Positions 41,509-50,343 of a DNA stretch of 64,000 bases are shown piece after piece. Numbering within the stretch: the stretch's first letter is position 1; each line of letters begins with the position of its first letter. This stretch comes from Clostridiaceae bacterium (GTDB lineage: Bacteria; Bacillota; Clostridia; Lachnospirales; Lachnospiraceae), in contig CAJTGE010000024.1 of NCBI GenBank assembly GCA_910575795.1, forward strand, positions 22,122 to 86,121. Reading direction: 5' to 3'. Below the pieces are notes generated by a model that did no database searches, had not been told where the DNA came from, and saw only the letters and a program-made list of their open reading frames with translations. The translations under genes were made by a program, and so were the position numbers.

Positions 41509-42438
41509 ATGGAAAAGAAAAAAATCATCCTGGACTGTGATCCCGGACACGATGACGCGGTGGCGATTATGCTGGCTGCGAAGAGCGAGAAACTTGACCT
41601 GCTCGGCATTACGGTTGTAGCGGGAAATCAGACGCTTGAGAAGACGCAGGTGAATGCGCGCAATGTCTGCCAGTGCCTTGGCCTGGATGTTCCGGTTTAC
41701 GCGGGATGCGGGCAGCCGATGGTGCGCGAGAAGATGGTGGCGGCGGATATCCACGGCGAGACAGGGCTGGACGGGCCGGTGTTTGAGCCGCTTACGAAGC
41801 CGCTGGAGGAAAAGCACGCCGTGCAGTTTATTATCGATACGCTGATGGGGTCGGATGGGGATATTACGATGGTTACGACCGGGCCTATGACGAATCTGGC
41901 GATGGCGATGCGGATGGAGCCGCGGATTGTGGAGAAGATAGAACAGATTGTTCTGATGGGCGGCGCTTATACAAACGGTAATGTGACGCCGGCGGCGGAG
42001 TTTAATATTATTGCGGACGCGGATGCGGCGTATGTGTGCTTTACGAGCGGCCGGCCGATTACGATGGTGGGGCTGGACGTGACGCGCAAGGCTCTGTGCT
42101 ATCCGGCGGTTGTGGATCGGATGGAGAAGGTGGGCAATAAGGCTTCCAAGCTGTTCGTGGATCTGATGCGGCATTTCTGTAAGAGCCAGAAGGAGGTATT
42201 CGGCTGGGAGGGCGGCCCGCTTCATGATCCCATCACGATTGCGTATCTGCTCGATCCCTCGGTTCTGACCGTGAAGCCCATGCATGCGGAGATTGATATC
42301 CGGAGCACACAGTCGTACGGAAGGACGAACTGCGATTATTTTGGGTATCAGAAGCTTGAGCCGACGGCGGATGTGGCGGTTGATATTGATGTGGAGAAAT
42401 TCTGGGATATCATTGAGGACGGGCTGCGTAAATATTGA
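41509..42438 (+). CDS. Inosine/uridine-preferring nucleoside hydrolase
   Basis: Cleaves imported nucleosides into base and ribose. The 309-residue enzyme has the calcium-binding motif DCDPGHDDAVAI at residues 8-19, MVTTGPMTNLA, NGNVTPAAEFNI and the catalytic-type His in LHDPITIAY near residue 242, all diagnostic of the IU-NH family. AAGAGG precedes ATG 41509. Its place after a nucleoside importer and ahead of a ribokinase gives a coherent pathway. Confidence 0.93.
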   Translation: MEKKKIILDCDPGHDDAVAIMLAAKSEKLDLLGITVVAGNQTLEKTQVNARNVCQCLGLDVPVYAGCGQPMVREKMVAADIHGETGLDGPVFEPLTKPLEEKHAVQFIIDTLMGSDGDITMVTTGPMTNLAMAMRMEPRIVEKIEQIVLMGGAYTNGNVTPAAEFNIIADADAAYVCFTSGRPITMVGLDVTRKALCYPAVVDRMEKVGNKASKLFVDLMRHFCKSQKEVFGWEGGPLHDPITIAYLLDPSVLTVKPMHAEIDIRSTQSYGRTNCDYFGYQKLEPTADVAVDIDVEKFWDIIEDGLRKY

Positions 42439-42479
42439 TATACGCGCTTTAGGCGCGGCATAAAAGGGAGGCGGAGGTC

Positions 42480-43745
42480 TTGAGAGAGCTGGGCGAGGTT
42501 CTCAGGGAGAACCGGGAAGTGTATATTGAGGCGTTAAAGCGCCTGCTTGCCATTGACACCCATGATATCGGCCACGGCATTCAGGGCGGGCTTGAACGGG
42601 AGGGGCAGGAGTATATGGCAGAGCTCCTGTCTTCCATGGGGGCGGAGGTAGTCCGGGATCCCATGCGGGAGGAGACGATCCGGGAATGCTTTGAGCGGTA
42701 TGAGGAGGGCAATCTGGGGCATAATCAGGAAAACCGCTTTAATGTTTATGGGACGTTTAAGGGAACGGCGGGAGGCAGAAGCCTGTTATTTAACGGGCAT
42801 ATTGATGTGATGCCGGCCGATGAAGCGGAGGGCTGGACTTCGCCCCCGTTCCGGCCTGAAATCCGGGACGGGCGGCTGTACGGCCGCGGCGCGGCGGATA
42901 TGAAGGCCGGGCTGATGGCTTCGGCGATGGCGGTGCGTCTTTTGAAGGATGCGGGCTGCGACCTGCCGGGGGATGTGATCATTACCTCTGTCTGCGACGA
43001 GGAGGGCGGCGGGAACGGCTCCATGCAGGCTGTGATGAGCGGCCTTACGGCGGACGGGGCCGTGAACTGCGAGCCCACGGACGGCAAGCTGATTCTGGCG
43101 CATATGGGATGGGTCTTTTTTAAGGTGGATTTTGAGGGAAAGGCATGCCATTCCGGCGAGAAGAAGAACGGCGTCAGCGCGATTGAAAAGGCGATCAAGG
43201 TGATTGGGGCGCTGAACGAGATGGAGCATACGTGGCTTCTGACGTATAAGCACGCGCTTTTGCCGGCCCCCAGCTTAAATATCGGCGTGATTTCAGGCGG
43301 CGAGGCCGGATCGACCGTGGCAGGGGAGTGCAGCTTTTCCACCTGTGTGCATTATCTGCCCGGCCTGATGGATCAGGGGCAGGTCGTGCGGGAATTTACA
43401 GAGACTGTGGAGCGCGCTGCTAAGTCGGATGCGTGGCTGGAGAGCCATCCGCCGGTCATTTCCATCTACCAGACCGGAAAGGGTTTTGAGATGGAGGAGG
43501 CGCATCCGCTGGTGGATGCGATGAAGCGCGTGTATGAGGAGACCAAGGGAACCCATATCCGGGTGTGCGGTTCGCCCTTTGGCTGCGATTCCAGGCTCTG
43601 GCGCAATATCGCCGGGATCCCGGTCATCCAGTTCGGCCCCGGACGCGGCTCGGAGTGCCACGCGGTGGACGAGTGGGTCAGTGTAGAGAGCTATCTGGAA
43701 GCGATCCTGATTTATGCAAAGCTGATTCTGGAATGGGGTAAATAA
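42480..43745 (+). CDS. M20-family metallohydrolase (ArgE/DapE-like)
   Basis: A 421-residue di-zinc amidohydrolase. Metal ligands are visible in NGHIDVMPA (HxD), GRGAADMKAG, CDEEGGGNG (Glu-Glu pair) and the late His in SECHAVDEW. M20 enzymes deacylate N-acyl amino acids or cleave small amide bonds. Its start is TTG 42480 behind GGAGGCGGAGG. Why it sits in a nucleoside operon is unclear; it may process an amide-containing breakdown product such as a ureido compound (inference). Confidence 0.85.
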   Translation: MRELGEVLRENREVYIEALKRLLAIDTHDIGHGIQGGLEREGQEYMAELLSSMGAEVVRDPMREETIRECFERYEEGNLGHNQENRFNVYGTFKGTAGGRSLLFNGHIDVMPADEAEGWTSPPFRPEIRDGRLYGRGAADMKAGLMASAMAVRLLKDAGCDLPGDVIITSVCDEEGGGNGSMQAVMSGLTADGAVNCEPTDGKLILAHMGWVFFKVDFEGKACHSGEKKNGVSAIEKAIKVIGALNEMEHTWLLTYKHALLPAPSLNIGVISGGEAGSTVAGECSFSTCVHYLPGLMDQGQVVREFTETVERAAKSDAWLESHPPVISIYQTGKGFEMEEAHPLVDAMKRVYEETKGTHIRVCGSPFGCDSRLWRNIAGIPVIQFGPGRGSECHAVDEWVSVESYLEAILIYAKLILEWGK

Positions 43746-43782
43746 AATACACAATTGTTTATAGAACAGAAAGGAGTTCAAA

Positions 43783-44529
43783 ATGAGTAAAAAAGTATTA
43801 TTGGCGGGCGAATCCTGGATGAGCTATACCACGCATGTGAAGGGGTTTGATTCCTTTTATACATCGACCTATGAGACAGGGGAGAAATGGCTGAAGGAGG
43901 CGCTCACAGCGGGCGGCTATGAGGTGGTGTTTCTGCCGAACCACCTGGCAAACGAGGAATTTCCGTTTACCATGGAGGAGTTAAAGCAGTATGATCTGGT
44001 GATTTTGTCGGATATAGGCGCAAACACGCTGCTCCTGCCGGGCGCGACGTTTACAAGGAGCGAGAAACGCCCGAACCGCTGCAACTTGATCCGCGACTAT
44101 GTGCTGGACGGCGGCGCGTTGCTGATGGTGGGCGGATATCTGACCTTCTCCGGCGTGGACGCGAAGGGAAAATGGCACGATACAGCGGTGCAGGAGGTTC
44201 TTCCTGTGGAGGTTCTGACCGTGGATGACCGGATGGAGCACTGTGAAGGCGTTAAGCCTGTCACCGTGTCGGAGCATGAGGCGCTTTCCGGGATTCCCGC
44301 CGAATGGCCGGACGTGCTGGGTTATAATAAGGTGCTTGCAAAGCCTGAGGCTTCGGTGCCGGTTACGGTGGAGGGCGATCCGTTTATCGCCTTTGCGGAG
44401 TACGGCAAGGGCAGAAGCGGAGTTGTCACGACCGACTGCGCGCCGCACTGGGCCCCGCCGGAATTCTGCGAGTGGGAGTATTATAACAGGCTGTGGCAGA
44501 ATATCGCCGCATGGCTGATCGGGGAGTAA
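43783..44529 (+). CDS. Putative glutamine amidotransferase-like protein
   Basis: A 248-residue protein resembling the cytoplasmic GATase1-like family: VLLAGESWMSYTTHVKG at the start, YDLVILSDIGANTLLLP, and GGALLMVGGYLTFSG, the strand-turn region where class I amidotransferases have the nucleophile. A typical catalytic Cys elbow is not seen, so amidotransferase activity is doubtful. It is flanked by two M20 hydrolase genes and may work with them. AAAGGAG precedes the ATG. Confidence 0.72.
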   Translation: MSKKVLLAGESWMSYTTHVKGFDSFYTSTYETGEKWLKEALTAGGYEVVFLPNHLANEEFPFTMEELKQYDLVILSDIGANTLLLPGATFTRSEKRPNRCNLIRDYVLDGGALLMVGGYLTFSGVDAKGKWHDTAVQEVLPVEVLTVDDRMEHCEGVKPVTVSEHEALSGIPAEWPDVLGYNKVLAKPEASVPVTVEGDPFIAFAEYGKGRSGVVTTDCAPHWAPPEFCEWEYYNRLWQNIAAWLIGE

Positions 44530-44562
44530 CCGTTCAGAGGCTGTCTGAATTGTTACGATCAG

Positions 44563-44585
44563 GAAACAGGGATCTGTTTTTTTAA
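44563..44585 (+). terminator. Weak terminator-like hairpin
   Basis: AAACAG-GGAT-CTGTTT followed by more T. Short stem. Just upstream CTGTCTGAAT resembles the short repeat seen at 27.8 and 33.1 kb. Confidence 0.4.
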
Positions 44586-44615
44586 AACCGGCAGAGTCAG
44601 ACAGGGGGATGAGGA

Positions 44616-45806
44616 ATGAAGGATGCCGTTGATTTTTTAAAGGAGCTTCTGGCGGTTCCGAGTGTAAACGGCCGGGACGACGAGGGGCGTGCCGCAGAGT
44701 TTCTGTGCGGATTTTTTCGCGGGGCGGGCCTTGAGGCCAGGGTGCAGAGGATTGATGAGACTCACGCCAATGTGCTGGCGGTCCTTGAGGGAGAGGATAA
44801 GGCGGGTGATTTCGTCTGGAACGGCCACCTGGACACGGTGCCGTACGGGAAAACGGAGGAATGGGCCAGCGATCCGGCGATTCCCTGCGAGAGGGACGGT
44901 TTCCTCTATGCAAGGGGGGCCAGCGACATGAAGGGCGGCCTTGCGGCTATGGCCTACGCCCTGTGCGCGTATAAGCGCTCCGGGAAACGGGTTCCGGTTA
45001 CGATCCGTTTTATCGGTACCTGCGATGAGGAAAAAGGCGGCCTGGGCGCGGAGGCGGTTTTAAAGGAACAGCTTTTGGGAAGGCCCCGCGGGCTCCTGAT
45101 AGGGGAGCCTACGGGGGGCCTTGCCGGCGTGGCCCAGAAGGGCTGCCTGTGGCTGGAGATCCGGGCAAAAGGCCGCACGAGCCACGGCGCGTATCCCAAA
45201 GAGGGGTGCAATGCCGTTGAACAGGGCGCGGCGCTGGCCGGCCGGATCGGGGATTATGTCAGGGGGTACGCGCATCCGGTCCTGGGGGCGTCCACGGCGC
45301 AGATTACCCGGATTTCCGGGGGGATTGCGCCGAACATGACGCCGGACGCCTGTACGATTCTGATGGACATCCGCATGGTTCCGGGGCTGACGGCCGATAT
45401 GGTCCTTTTAAAGGCCGGGGAGCTTTTGGAGGAGCAAAACAGGCTGAGAAAGCAGGCGGCTGATGGAAGCTGCGGTCCGGCGGCGGAGTTTAAGGCGGAG
45501 TTTTCGGTTTTGAACAGCAGGAGGGCGGTGGAGATCGCCCCGGATCACAGGATGGCGGTATGCCTTTTGGAAAGCCTGGCGGCCCGGGGGATGGATACAG
45601 GGCTTACTGGGATCAGTTATTTTACGGATGCCTCTGTTCTGGCCCGGGACGATTTGGAGCTTCCGGTCCTGCTTTTTGGGCCCGGCGAGCCGGATATGGC
45701 CCATAAGCCGAACGAGCGTTTAAGCCTAGACAGATACCGGCAGTCGATCCGGATCTATATGGATTTGATTGAAAATGGCTTTGGCAGCGCCGGAGGGGCC
45801 TCATGA
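44616..45806 (+). CDS. M20-family metallohydrolase (second copy)
   Basis: A 396-residue di-zinc hydrolase. Ligand motifs are NGHLDTVPYGKTEEW, ARGASDMKGGLAAM and TCDEEKGGLGA, with a late HK in DMAHKPNER. It resembles succinyl-diaminopimelate desuccinylase/acetylornithine deacetylase-type enzymes and is only distantly alike to the M20 protein at 42.5 kb, so it is probably not a recent duplicate. It overlaps the LacI regulator start by 4 bases, tying it to the salvage operon. Confidence 0.85.
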   Translation: MKDAVDFLKELLAVPSVNGRDDEGRAAEFLCGFFRGAGLEARVQRIDETHANVLAVLEGEDKAGDFVWNGHLDTVPYGKTEEWASDPAIPCERDGFLYARGASDMKGGLAAMAYALCAYKRSGKRVPVTIRFIGTCDEEKGGLGAEAVLKEQLLGRPRGLLIGEPTGGLAGVAQKGCLWLEIRAKGRTSHGAYPKEGCNAVEQGAALAGRIGDYVRGYAHPVLGASTAQITRISGGIAPNMTPDACTILMDIRMVPGLTADMVLLKAGELLEEQNRLRKQAADGSCGPAAEFKAEFSVLNSRRAVEIAPDHRMAVCLLESLAARGMDTGLTGISYFTDASVLARDDLELPVLLFGPGEPDMAHKPNERLSLDRYRQSIRIYMDLIENGFGSAGGAS

Positions 45807-46894
45807 GGGCGACGATTAAGGATATCGCGGTTGCCACGGGTTTTTCTGTGACAACGATCTCCCTGGTTCTTAACGGAAAAGCCCATAAGATTTCGGATAA
45901 AACCAAAAAAAGGATTCTCGACGCGGCGGAGCAGATGCATTACCGCCCGAACCAGCTCGCGGTCAGTCTGGTAAAAAAGAGGAGCAAGACCATCGGACTG
46001 ATTGTCCCGGACATTGCCAATGTCTATTTTGCCAATATGGCCAGAGGGATTGACGAGGCGTGCCGGGAGCACGGCTTTACGGTAATTCTCTGCAATACGA
46101 ATGAGAGCCACGAGCGGGATGTGGAATATATCAATATGCTGGCCGATAAGGGAGCGGACGGGATTCTCTACATCATGGCAAAGGACAGCACGCAGGAGAT
46201 GGGGCTTGCGGCGGTAGAGCTCATGGAGGAGCTTAAGATGCCGTATGTCATCCTGGATCGGCTGATGGAGGCAAAGTGTCCGGGGATCGCGACGGACCAT
46301 GAGACAGGGGGATATCTTGCGGCCAGCCATCTGATACGGCTGGGACACAGGAAGCTTGCCTGTGTCACCGGCCCGATCGGGACGCTGGCCGACTCCCAGC
46401 GCAGGCTCAGGGGGTTTCTGTGCGCGCTGAGGGAGTGGGAGATCCCTGTCCGCATGGAGCTGATCTGCGAGGGAAGCTTCACGCCCGAGGGCGGGGCCGC
46501 GGCGGTGGATCAGTTGATGAAATATGAATTTACGGCGATTTTTGCCTGTAATGACGCATCGGCCTACGGTGTGTGCAGAAGGCTTAAGGAATACGGAAAA
46601 CGGGTTCCGGAGGATGTATCGGTCGTCGGCTACGACGATGTGCTGTATGCCGAGATGCTGGAGGTTCCGCTGACCACGGTGCGCCAGAAGGTACATGCGA
46701 TGGGGATGGAAGCGGTGCGCCGTCTGATGGCTCTGATCCGGCGGGAGAGCGCGATGGAACGTTCCATCATATTTGAACCGGAACTGATTGTGCGAAACAG
46801 TACGGCCAGAGTATACGGAGAGGCTTTTTCACGGGCCGGGAAAGGCGAAGCACAGCCGGGGGATCGTATACCGTCAAGGAGGGGAGAGCATTGA
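45803..46894 (+). CDS. LacI-family transcriptional regulator
   Basis: A 363-residue repressor. The HTH and hinge read TIKDIAVATGFSVTTISLVLNGK...ISDKTKKRI, followed by a periplasmic-binding-type effector domain (IGLIVPDIANVYFANM). The closest functional partners are ribose-type regulators (RbsR), fitting the ribokinase directly downstream with which it overlaps by 4 bases. The effector is likely ribose or a phosphorylated derivative (inference). Confidence 0.9.
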   Translation: MRATIKDIAVATGFSVTTISLVLNGKAHKISDKTKKRILDAAEQMHYRPNQLAVSLVKKRSKTIGLIVPDIANVYFANMARGIDEACREHGFTVILCNTNESHERDVEYINMLADKGADGILYIMAKDSTQEMGLAAVELMEELKMPYVILDRLMEAKCPGIATDHETGGYLAASHLIRLGHRKLACVTGPIGTLADSQRRLRGFLCALREWEIPVRMELICEGSFTPEGGAAAVDQLMKYEFTAIFACNDASAYGVCRRLKEYGKRVPEDVSVVGYDDVLYAEMLEVPLTTVRQKVHAMGMEAVRRLMALIRRESAMERSIIFEPELIVRNSTARVYGEAFSRAGKGEAQPGDRIPSRRGEH

Positions 46895-47886
46895 ATATAT
46901 TGAATTTCGGCTCGCTGAATATTGATTACACGTACCAGGTGGATCACTTTGTGAGGGCGGGGGAGACGAGCTCCTCAAAGTCCCTCTCCGTATTCAGCGG
47001 GGGAAAGGGACTGAACCAGTCAATCGCATTGAGCCGCGCGGGCGCCAATGTCTGGCATGCCGGGGCGGTGGGAAAGGAGGACGGGGCGTTCCTCATAGAG
47101 GAGCTCTCGGAGGCAGGCGTGCATACCGAATTTATTTCCCGGACAGAGGGAAAAACAGGCCACGCCATTATCCAGAAGGATCCGTCCGGCCAAAACTGCA
47201 TTCTTCTCTACGGGGGCGCGAATCAGGAGATTGGAAAAGAGTTTGTGGACCGGGTGATGGAGCGCTTTGAGGAGGGCGATTTCCTGATTCTCCAGAATGA
47301 GATCAGCGAGATTGCCTATATCATGGAAAAGGCCCGTCAAAAGGGCATGCGGATCGTCCTCAACCCGTCGCCCATGGATGAGAAGATCGCCTCGTATCCC
47401 CTTTCGTATGTGGACTATTTTCTGCTAAACGAGATTGAGGCATTGGATCTGTGCGGGGATCGCGCAGGGGAGAACGGGACGGCCGGCGAACAAGGCGCGG
47501 GTGGAAATGAAGCTTTCGGTGAGGAAGGCGGGGCCGCAGCGACGGCGGCCGGCGACGGCGGCGTCGATGCTGAGAGGCTGATGGAGAGGCTGACAGAGCG
47601 GTTTCCGAACGCAAAAATTGTGCTGACGCTTGGATCCGGCGGCTCGGTTTACCGGGATGCGGACGGGATGATCCGCCAGGGGATTTATAAGGTTCCGGTT
47701 GTGGATACCACGGCGGCAGGCGATACGTTTACCGGATATTTCATCGGCGGGCTGCAGCGGGGCGAGACGCCACGAAAAGCCCTGGAGCATGCCGCCAAAG
47801 CGGCCGCTATCGCAGTATCCCGCGCAGGGGCCGCGCCGTCCGTGCCGACGCGGGAGGAAGTGGAGGCATTTGCCGGGGAGAAGTAA
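46891..47886 (+). CDS. Ribokinase (PfkB family) with a low-complexity insert
   Basis: Phosphorylates ribose released by the nucleoside hydrolase. The 331-residue kinase shows FSGGKGLNQSIALSRAG (signature 1 region), VLNPSPM and the catalytic DTTAAGDTFTGYF. Start is TTG 46891, overlapping the LacI stop and preceded by AAGGAGGGGAG. Between a canonical LLNEIEALDL segment and the EGRL-like helix there is a Gly/Ala/Glu-rich insert (about residues 190-225) absent from normal ribokinases, probably a surface loop. Confidence 0.87.
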   Translation: MNILNFGSLNIDYTYQVDHFVRAGETSSSKSLSVFSGGKGLNQSIALSRAGANVWHAGAVGKEDGAFLIEELSEAGVHTEFISRTEGKTGHAIIQKDPSGQNCILLYGGANQEIGKEFVDRVMERFEEGDFLILQNEISEIAYIMEKARQKGMRIVLNPSPMDEKIASYPLSYVDYFLLNEIEALDLCGDRAGENGTAGEQGAGGNEAFGEEGGAAATAAGDGGVDAERLMERLTERFPNAKIVLTLGSGGSVYRDADGMIRQGIYKVPVVDTTAAGDTFTGYFIGGLQRGETPRKALEHAAKAAAIAVSRAGAAPSVPTREEVEAFAGEK

Positions 47887-47967
47887 CGCAGACTCTTTTT
47901 GGTTGTTTAGCGATTTAGACAGAGGATATTCCTGCCTGTGTCAGATAAATGTATTACAAAGCTTTTG

Positions 47968-48025
47968 GCGGGATAAGGCCGGTTCCAGGCTTGATGATAA
48001 CGCAGCCGGCGGCGGCCTTCCCGCG
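47968..48025 (+). terminator. GC-rich hairpin after the ribokinase gene
   Basis: GCGGGATAAGGCCG (47968-47981) pairs with CGGCCTTCCCGC (48013-48024) apart from a two-base bulge. The right arm equals the repeat at the window start. The T-rich stretch after it (GTGTTTTGTTTG) is weak, so it may be a repeat rather than a true terminator. Confidence 0.4.
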
Positions 48026-48118
48026 ATAAGTGTGTTTTGTTTGAATTGGAGATTAATTCAATAAAATGCATACAGAATTGCGGAGAGAAAAAATATTATT
48101 CTGAATATTAAAAAAAAC

Positions 48119-48146
48119 TTGACAAACAGGAAAAGTGTGGTAAAAT
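48119..48146 (+). promoter_or_regulatory. Promoter of the tRNA gene
   Basis: A perfect TTGACA (48119-48124), a 16-base spacer and TAAAAT (48141-48146), about 60 bases before the tRNA. Confidence 0.75.
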
Positions 48147-48206
48147 AAAGGAGTAACAACGAGAGAGAGCAACAGACAATAGACAAGCTCAGCAATCTCG
48201 TGTGAC

Positions 48207-48290
48207 GCAGAAGTGGCGGAATTGGCAGACGCGCACGGTTCAGGTCCGTGTGAGAGCAATCTCATGAGGGTTCAAGTCCCTTCTTCTGCA
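48207..48290 (+). tRNA. tRNA-Leu (anticodon CAG)
   Basis: Acceptor GCAGAAG pairs with CTTCTGC; anticodon stem CACGG/CCGTG encloses TTCAGGT with anticodon CAG; a long variable arm (TGAGAGCAATCTCAT) marks a class II tRNA, and the T arm GAGGGTTCAAGTCCCTT is standard. The 3' CCA is not encoded. Confidence 0.95.
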
Positions 48291-48297
48291 CGAACAA

Positions 48298-48333
48298 AAA
48301 GCCCTGATACCCGGTTGGTATCAGGGCTTTTTG
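48298..48333 (+). terminator. Terminator of the tRNA-Leu gene
   Basis: AAAGCCCTGATACC pairs with GGTATCAGGGCTTT, then T residues. A strong 14-base stem. Confidence 0.9.
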
Positions 48334-48434
48334 GGTAAAATGGTAACGTATTATACTATTTTAACAGCGGCACGGCTCAGAAAAGGTTTCGCATTTCTGC
48401 AGGGGTTTGTTATAAGAGGCAAAGGAGGAACATC

Positions 48435-49160
48435 ATGCTGGAACTGAGGGATATCTCTTTTGAGGTTCAGGAGGAGAAAAGCCAGAAGGAGATCATTCAT
48501 CATCTTGATTTAAAGATAGGGGACGGGGAGTTTGTGGTAATCACAGGGCCGAACGGGGGCGGGAAATCGACGCTTGCGCGGCTGATCGCCGGGATCGAGA
48601 AGCCGACGGCCGGGGCGATCCTGTTCGACGGGAAAGATATCACGGAAAAGAGCATTACGGAGCGGGCAAATCTGGGGATCAGTTTTGCCTTTCAGCAGCC
48701 GGTCCGGTTTAAGGGCGTGCAGGTCCTGGATCTGATCCGGCTGGCGGTGAAGGAGCAGGTATCGGCCGCGGAGGCGTGCAAGTACCTGTCCGAGGTGGGG
48801 CTGTGCGCAAAGGATTATATTAACCGCGAGGTGAATGCGAGCCTTTCCGGCGGGGAGTTAAAGCGGATCGAGATTGCGACCGTGCTGGCCCGCGCGTCGC
48901 GCCTGTCCGTGTTTGACGAGCCGGAGGCCGGTATTGATCTGTGGAGCTTTCAGAATTTAATCCAGGTATTTGAGCGCATCAGGGAGAATACGAAGGGCTC
49001 GATTATGATTATTTCCCATCAGGAGCGGATTCTGAATATTGCGGATCGCATCGTGGTGATTGCAGACGGGAGGGTGACCCGTCAGGGAGCCGGGAACGAG
49101 GTGCTTCCGGAGATTCTGGGGACGGCGTCGGCTGTGGGAGGCTGTGAATATTTCCGCTGA
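48435..49160 (+). CDS. sufC: Fe-S cluster assembly ATPase SufC
   Basis: A 241-residue ABC-type ATPase without membrane parts. Walker A GPNGGGKSTLA, the LSGGELKRIEIA signature typical of SufC, Walker B with VFDEPEAGIDL and the H-loop IISHQERIL. Works with the SufB-like protein encoded next as a scaffold for Fe-S cluster assembly. AAAGGAGG precedes the ATG at 48435. No sufS, sufU or full-length sufD is beside it. Confidence 0.88.
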   Translation: MLELRDISFEVQEEKSQKEIIHHLDLKIGDGEFVVITGPNGGGKSTLARLIAGIEKPTAGAILFDGKDITEKSITERANLGISFAFQQPVRFKGVQVLDLIRLAVKEQVSAAEACKYLSEVGLCAKDYINREVNASLSGGELKRIEIATVLARASRLSVFDEPEAGIDLWSFQNLIQVFERIRENTKGSIMIISHQERILNIADRIVVIADGRVTRQGAGNEVLPEILGTASAVGGCEYFR

Positions 49161-49236
49161 GAGCATCAGATTTATCATATCGTGGTTTTGAATGTACGGA
49201 GAGTACATCTGACTGGACAGGAGGCATAGAGGAGAA

Positions 49237-50154
49237 ATGGATGAGATTCAGAGAACCCTGTTAGAGGAGGTGGCGGATCTGCACGGCGTGCCGGCAGGCG
49301 CTTACAATATACGGGCAAACGGCCAGATGGCGGGTCGGCAGAATACGGCCAATATTGAGATTGTGACCAAGGGAGATCAGTCAGGGATTGAGATTCGGAT
49401 TAAGGAGGGGACGAAGCATGAGAGCGTCCATATCCCTGTGGTGCTCAGCCAGAGCGGCCTGAAGGAGATGGTCTACAATGATTTTTACATCGGGGCCGGG
49501 GCGGATGTGACGATTGTGGCCGGATGCGGGATCCACAACAGCGGGGACGCGGCCTCGGAGCACGACGGGATCCACCGCTTTTTTGTGGGAAAGAATGCGC
49601 GGGTGCGGTATGTGGAAAAGCATTACGGGGCCGGGGACGGCCGCGGGGCGCGTATTTTAAATCCCACGACGGAGGTGACGATGGAGGAGGGCAGTTATCT
49701 GGAAATGGAGTCGGTGCAGATTAAGGGCGTGGATTCCACGGTGCGCAGCACGGTTGCAAACCTGGCCGCAGGCGCGTCGATCGTGATAAAGGAACGCCTT
49801 CTGACACACGGGAGCCAGCGCGCGGACAGCACGATCGAGGTGAATTTAAACGGGGCGGACGCGAGCGCCAATGTGCTGTCGCGCTCGGTTGCGAGAGAGG
49901 AGTCCTCTCAGAAGTTTATTTCTATCATAAACGGAAACAGCCGCTGCGCGGGCCACACGGAGTGCGACGCGATTATCATGGATCAGGCAAAGATCCAGGC
50001 CGTCCCGGAGCTGACGGCCAATGATCCGGATGCGGCTCTGATTCATGAGGCGGCGATCGGAAAAATCGCAGGGGAACAGCTCATAAAGCTGATGACCTTA
50101 GGGCTTACAGAGGAAGAGGCAGAGGCGCAGATTATTAATGGTTTTTTGAAATAA
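49237..50154 (+). CDS. Short SufB/SufD-family Fe-S assembly protein
   Basis: A 305-residue protein with the right-handed beta-helix core of SufB/SufD: NDFYIGAGADVTIVAGCGIHN, ARVRYVEKHYG, AGHTECDAII and the C-terminal helices LIHEAAIGKIAGEQL...LGLTEEEAEAQII that contact SufC. It is much shorter than classical SufB (about 470) and lacks the N-terminal helical domain. This fits the two-gene minimal SUF-type systems (SufBC/SmsCB-like) known from archaea and anaerobic bacteria. A conserved Cys (AGCGIHN) could be a cluster ligand. GGAGGCATAGAGGAGAA precedes the ATG. Confidence 0.83.
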   Translation: MDEIQRTLLEEVADLHGVPAGAYNIRANGQMAGRQNTANIEIVTKGDQSGIEIRIKEGTKHESVHIPVVLSQSGLKEMVYNDFYIGAGADVTIVAGCGIHNSGDAASEHDGIHRFFVGKNARVRYVEKHYGAGDGRGARILNPTTEVTMEEGSYLEMESVQIKGVDSTVRSTVANLAAGASIVIKERLLTHGSQRADSTIEVNLNGADASANVLSRSVAREESSQKFISIINGNSRCAGHTECDAIIMDQAKIQAVPELTANDPDAALIHEAAIGKIAGEQLIKLMTLGLTEEEAEAQIINGFLK

Positions 50155-50208
50155 ATGGTTTCACATGACAGCTTCTTTTTCTTTTGCGCGCGTTTTTTGC
50201 GTCTGTTC

Positions 50209-50268
50209 AGGAACTGTCCCGACATACATTGCGCAGGGCGCGCAGGATGTTTCTTCGGGACAGTTCCT
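50209..50268 (+). terminator. Inverted repeat after the suf pair
   Basis: AGGAACTGTCCCGA (50209-50222) and its exact complement (50255-50268) with a 32-base loop. No T run follows. The arm sequence also occurs at 35959-35973, so it is a dispersed repeat. A TATAAT box (50313-50318) after it may serve the subtilase gene. Confidence 0.5.
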
Positions 50269-50343
50269 CATCTTATCCGTCATGTTTTAACAGCTTCATG
50301 CATAAATTCAGGTATAATTTATAGAAAGAACAGGGGGATGCAT

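Noticed and set aside
41461..42285. 274-codon frame on the - strand opposite the nucleoside hydrolase
   Set aside because: Antisense shadow caused by codon bias; no start signal or domain.
43981..44913. 310-codon frame on the - strand across two genes
   Set aside because: Covers the GATase-like gene and the start of the second M20 gene in antisense; no motif or ribosome binding site.
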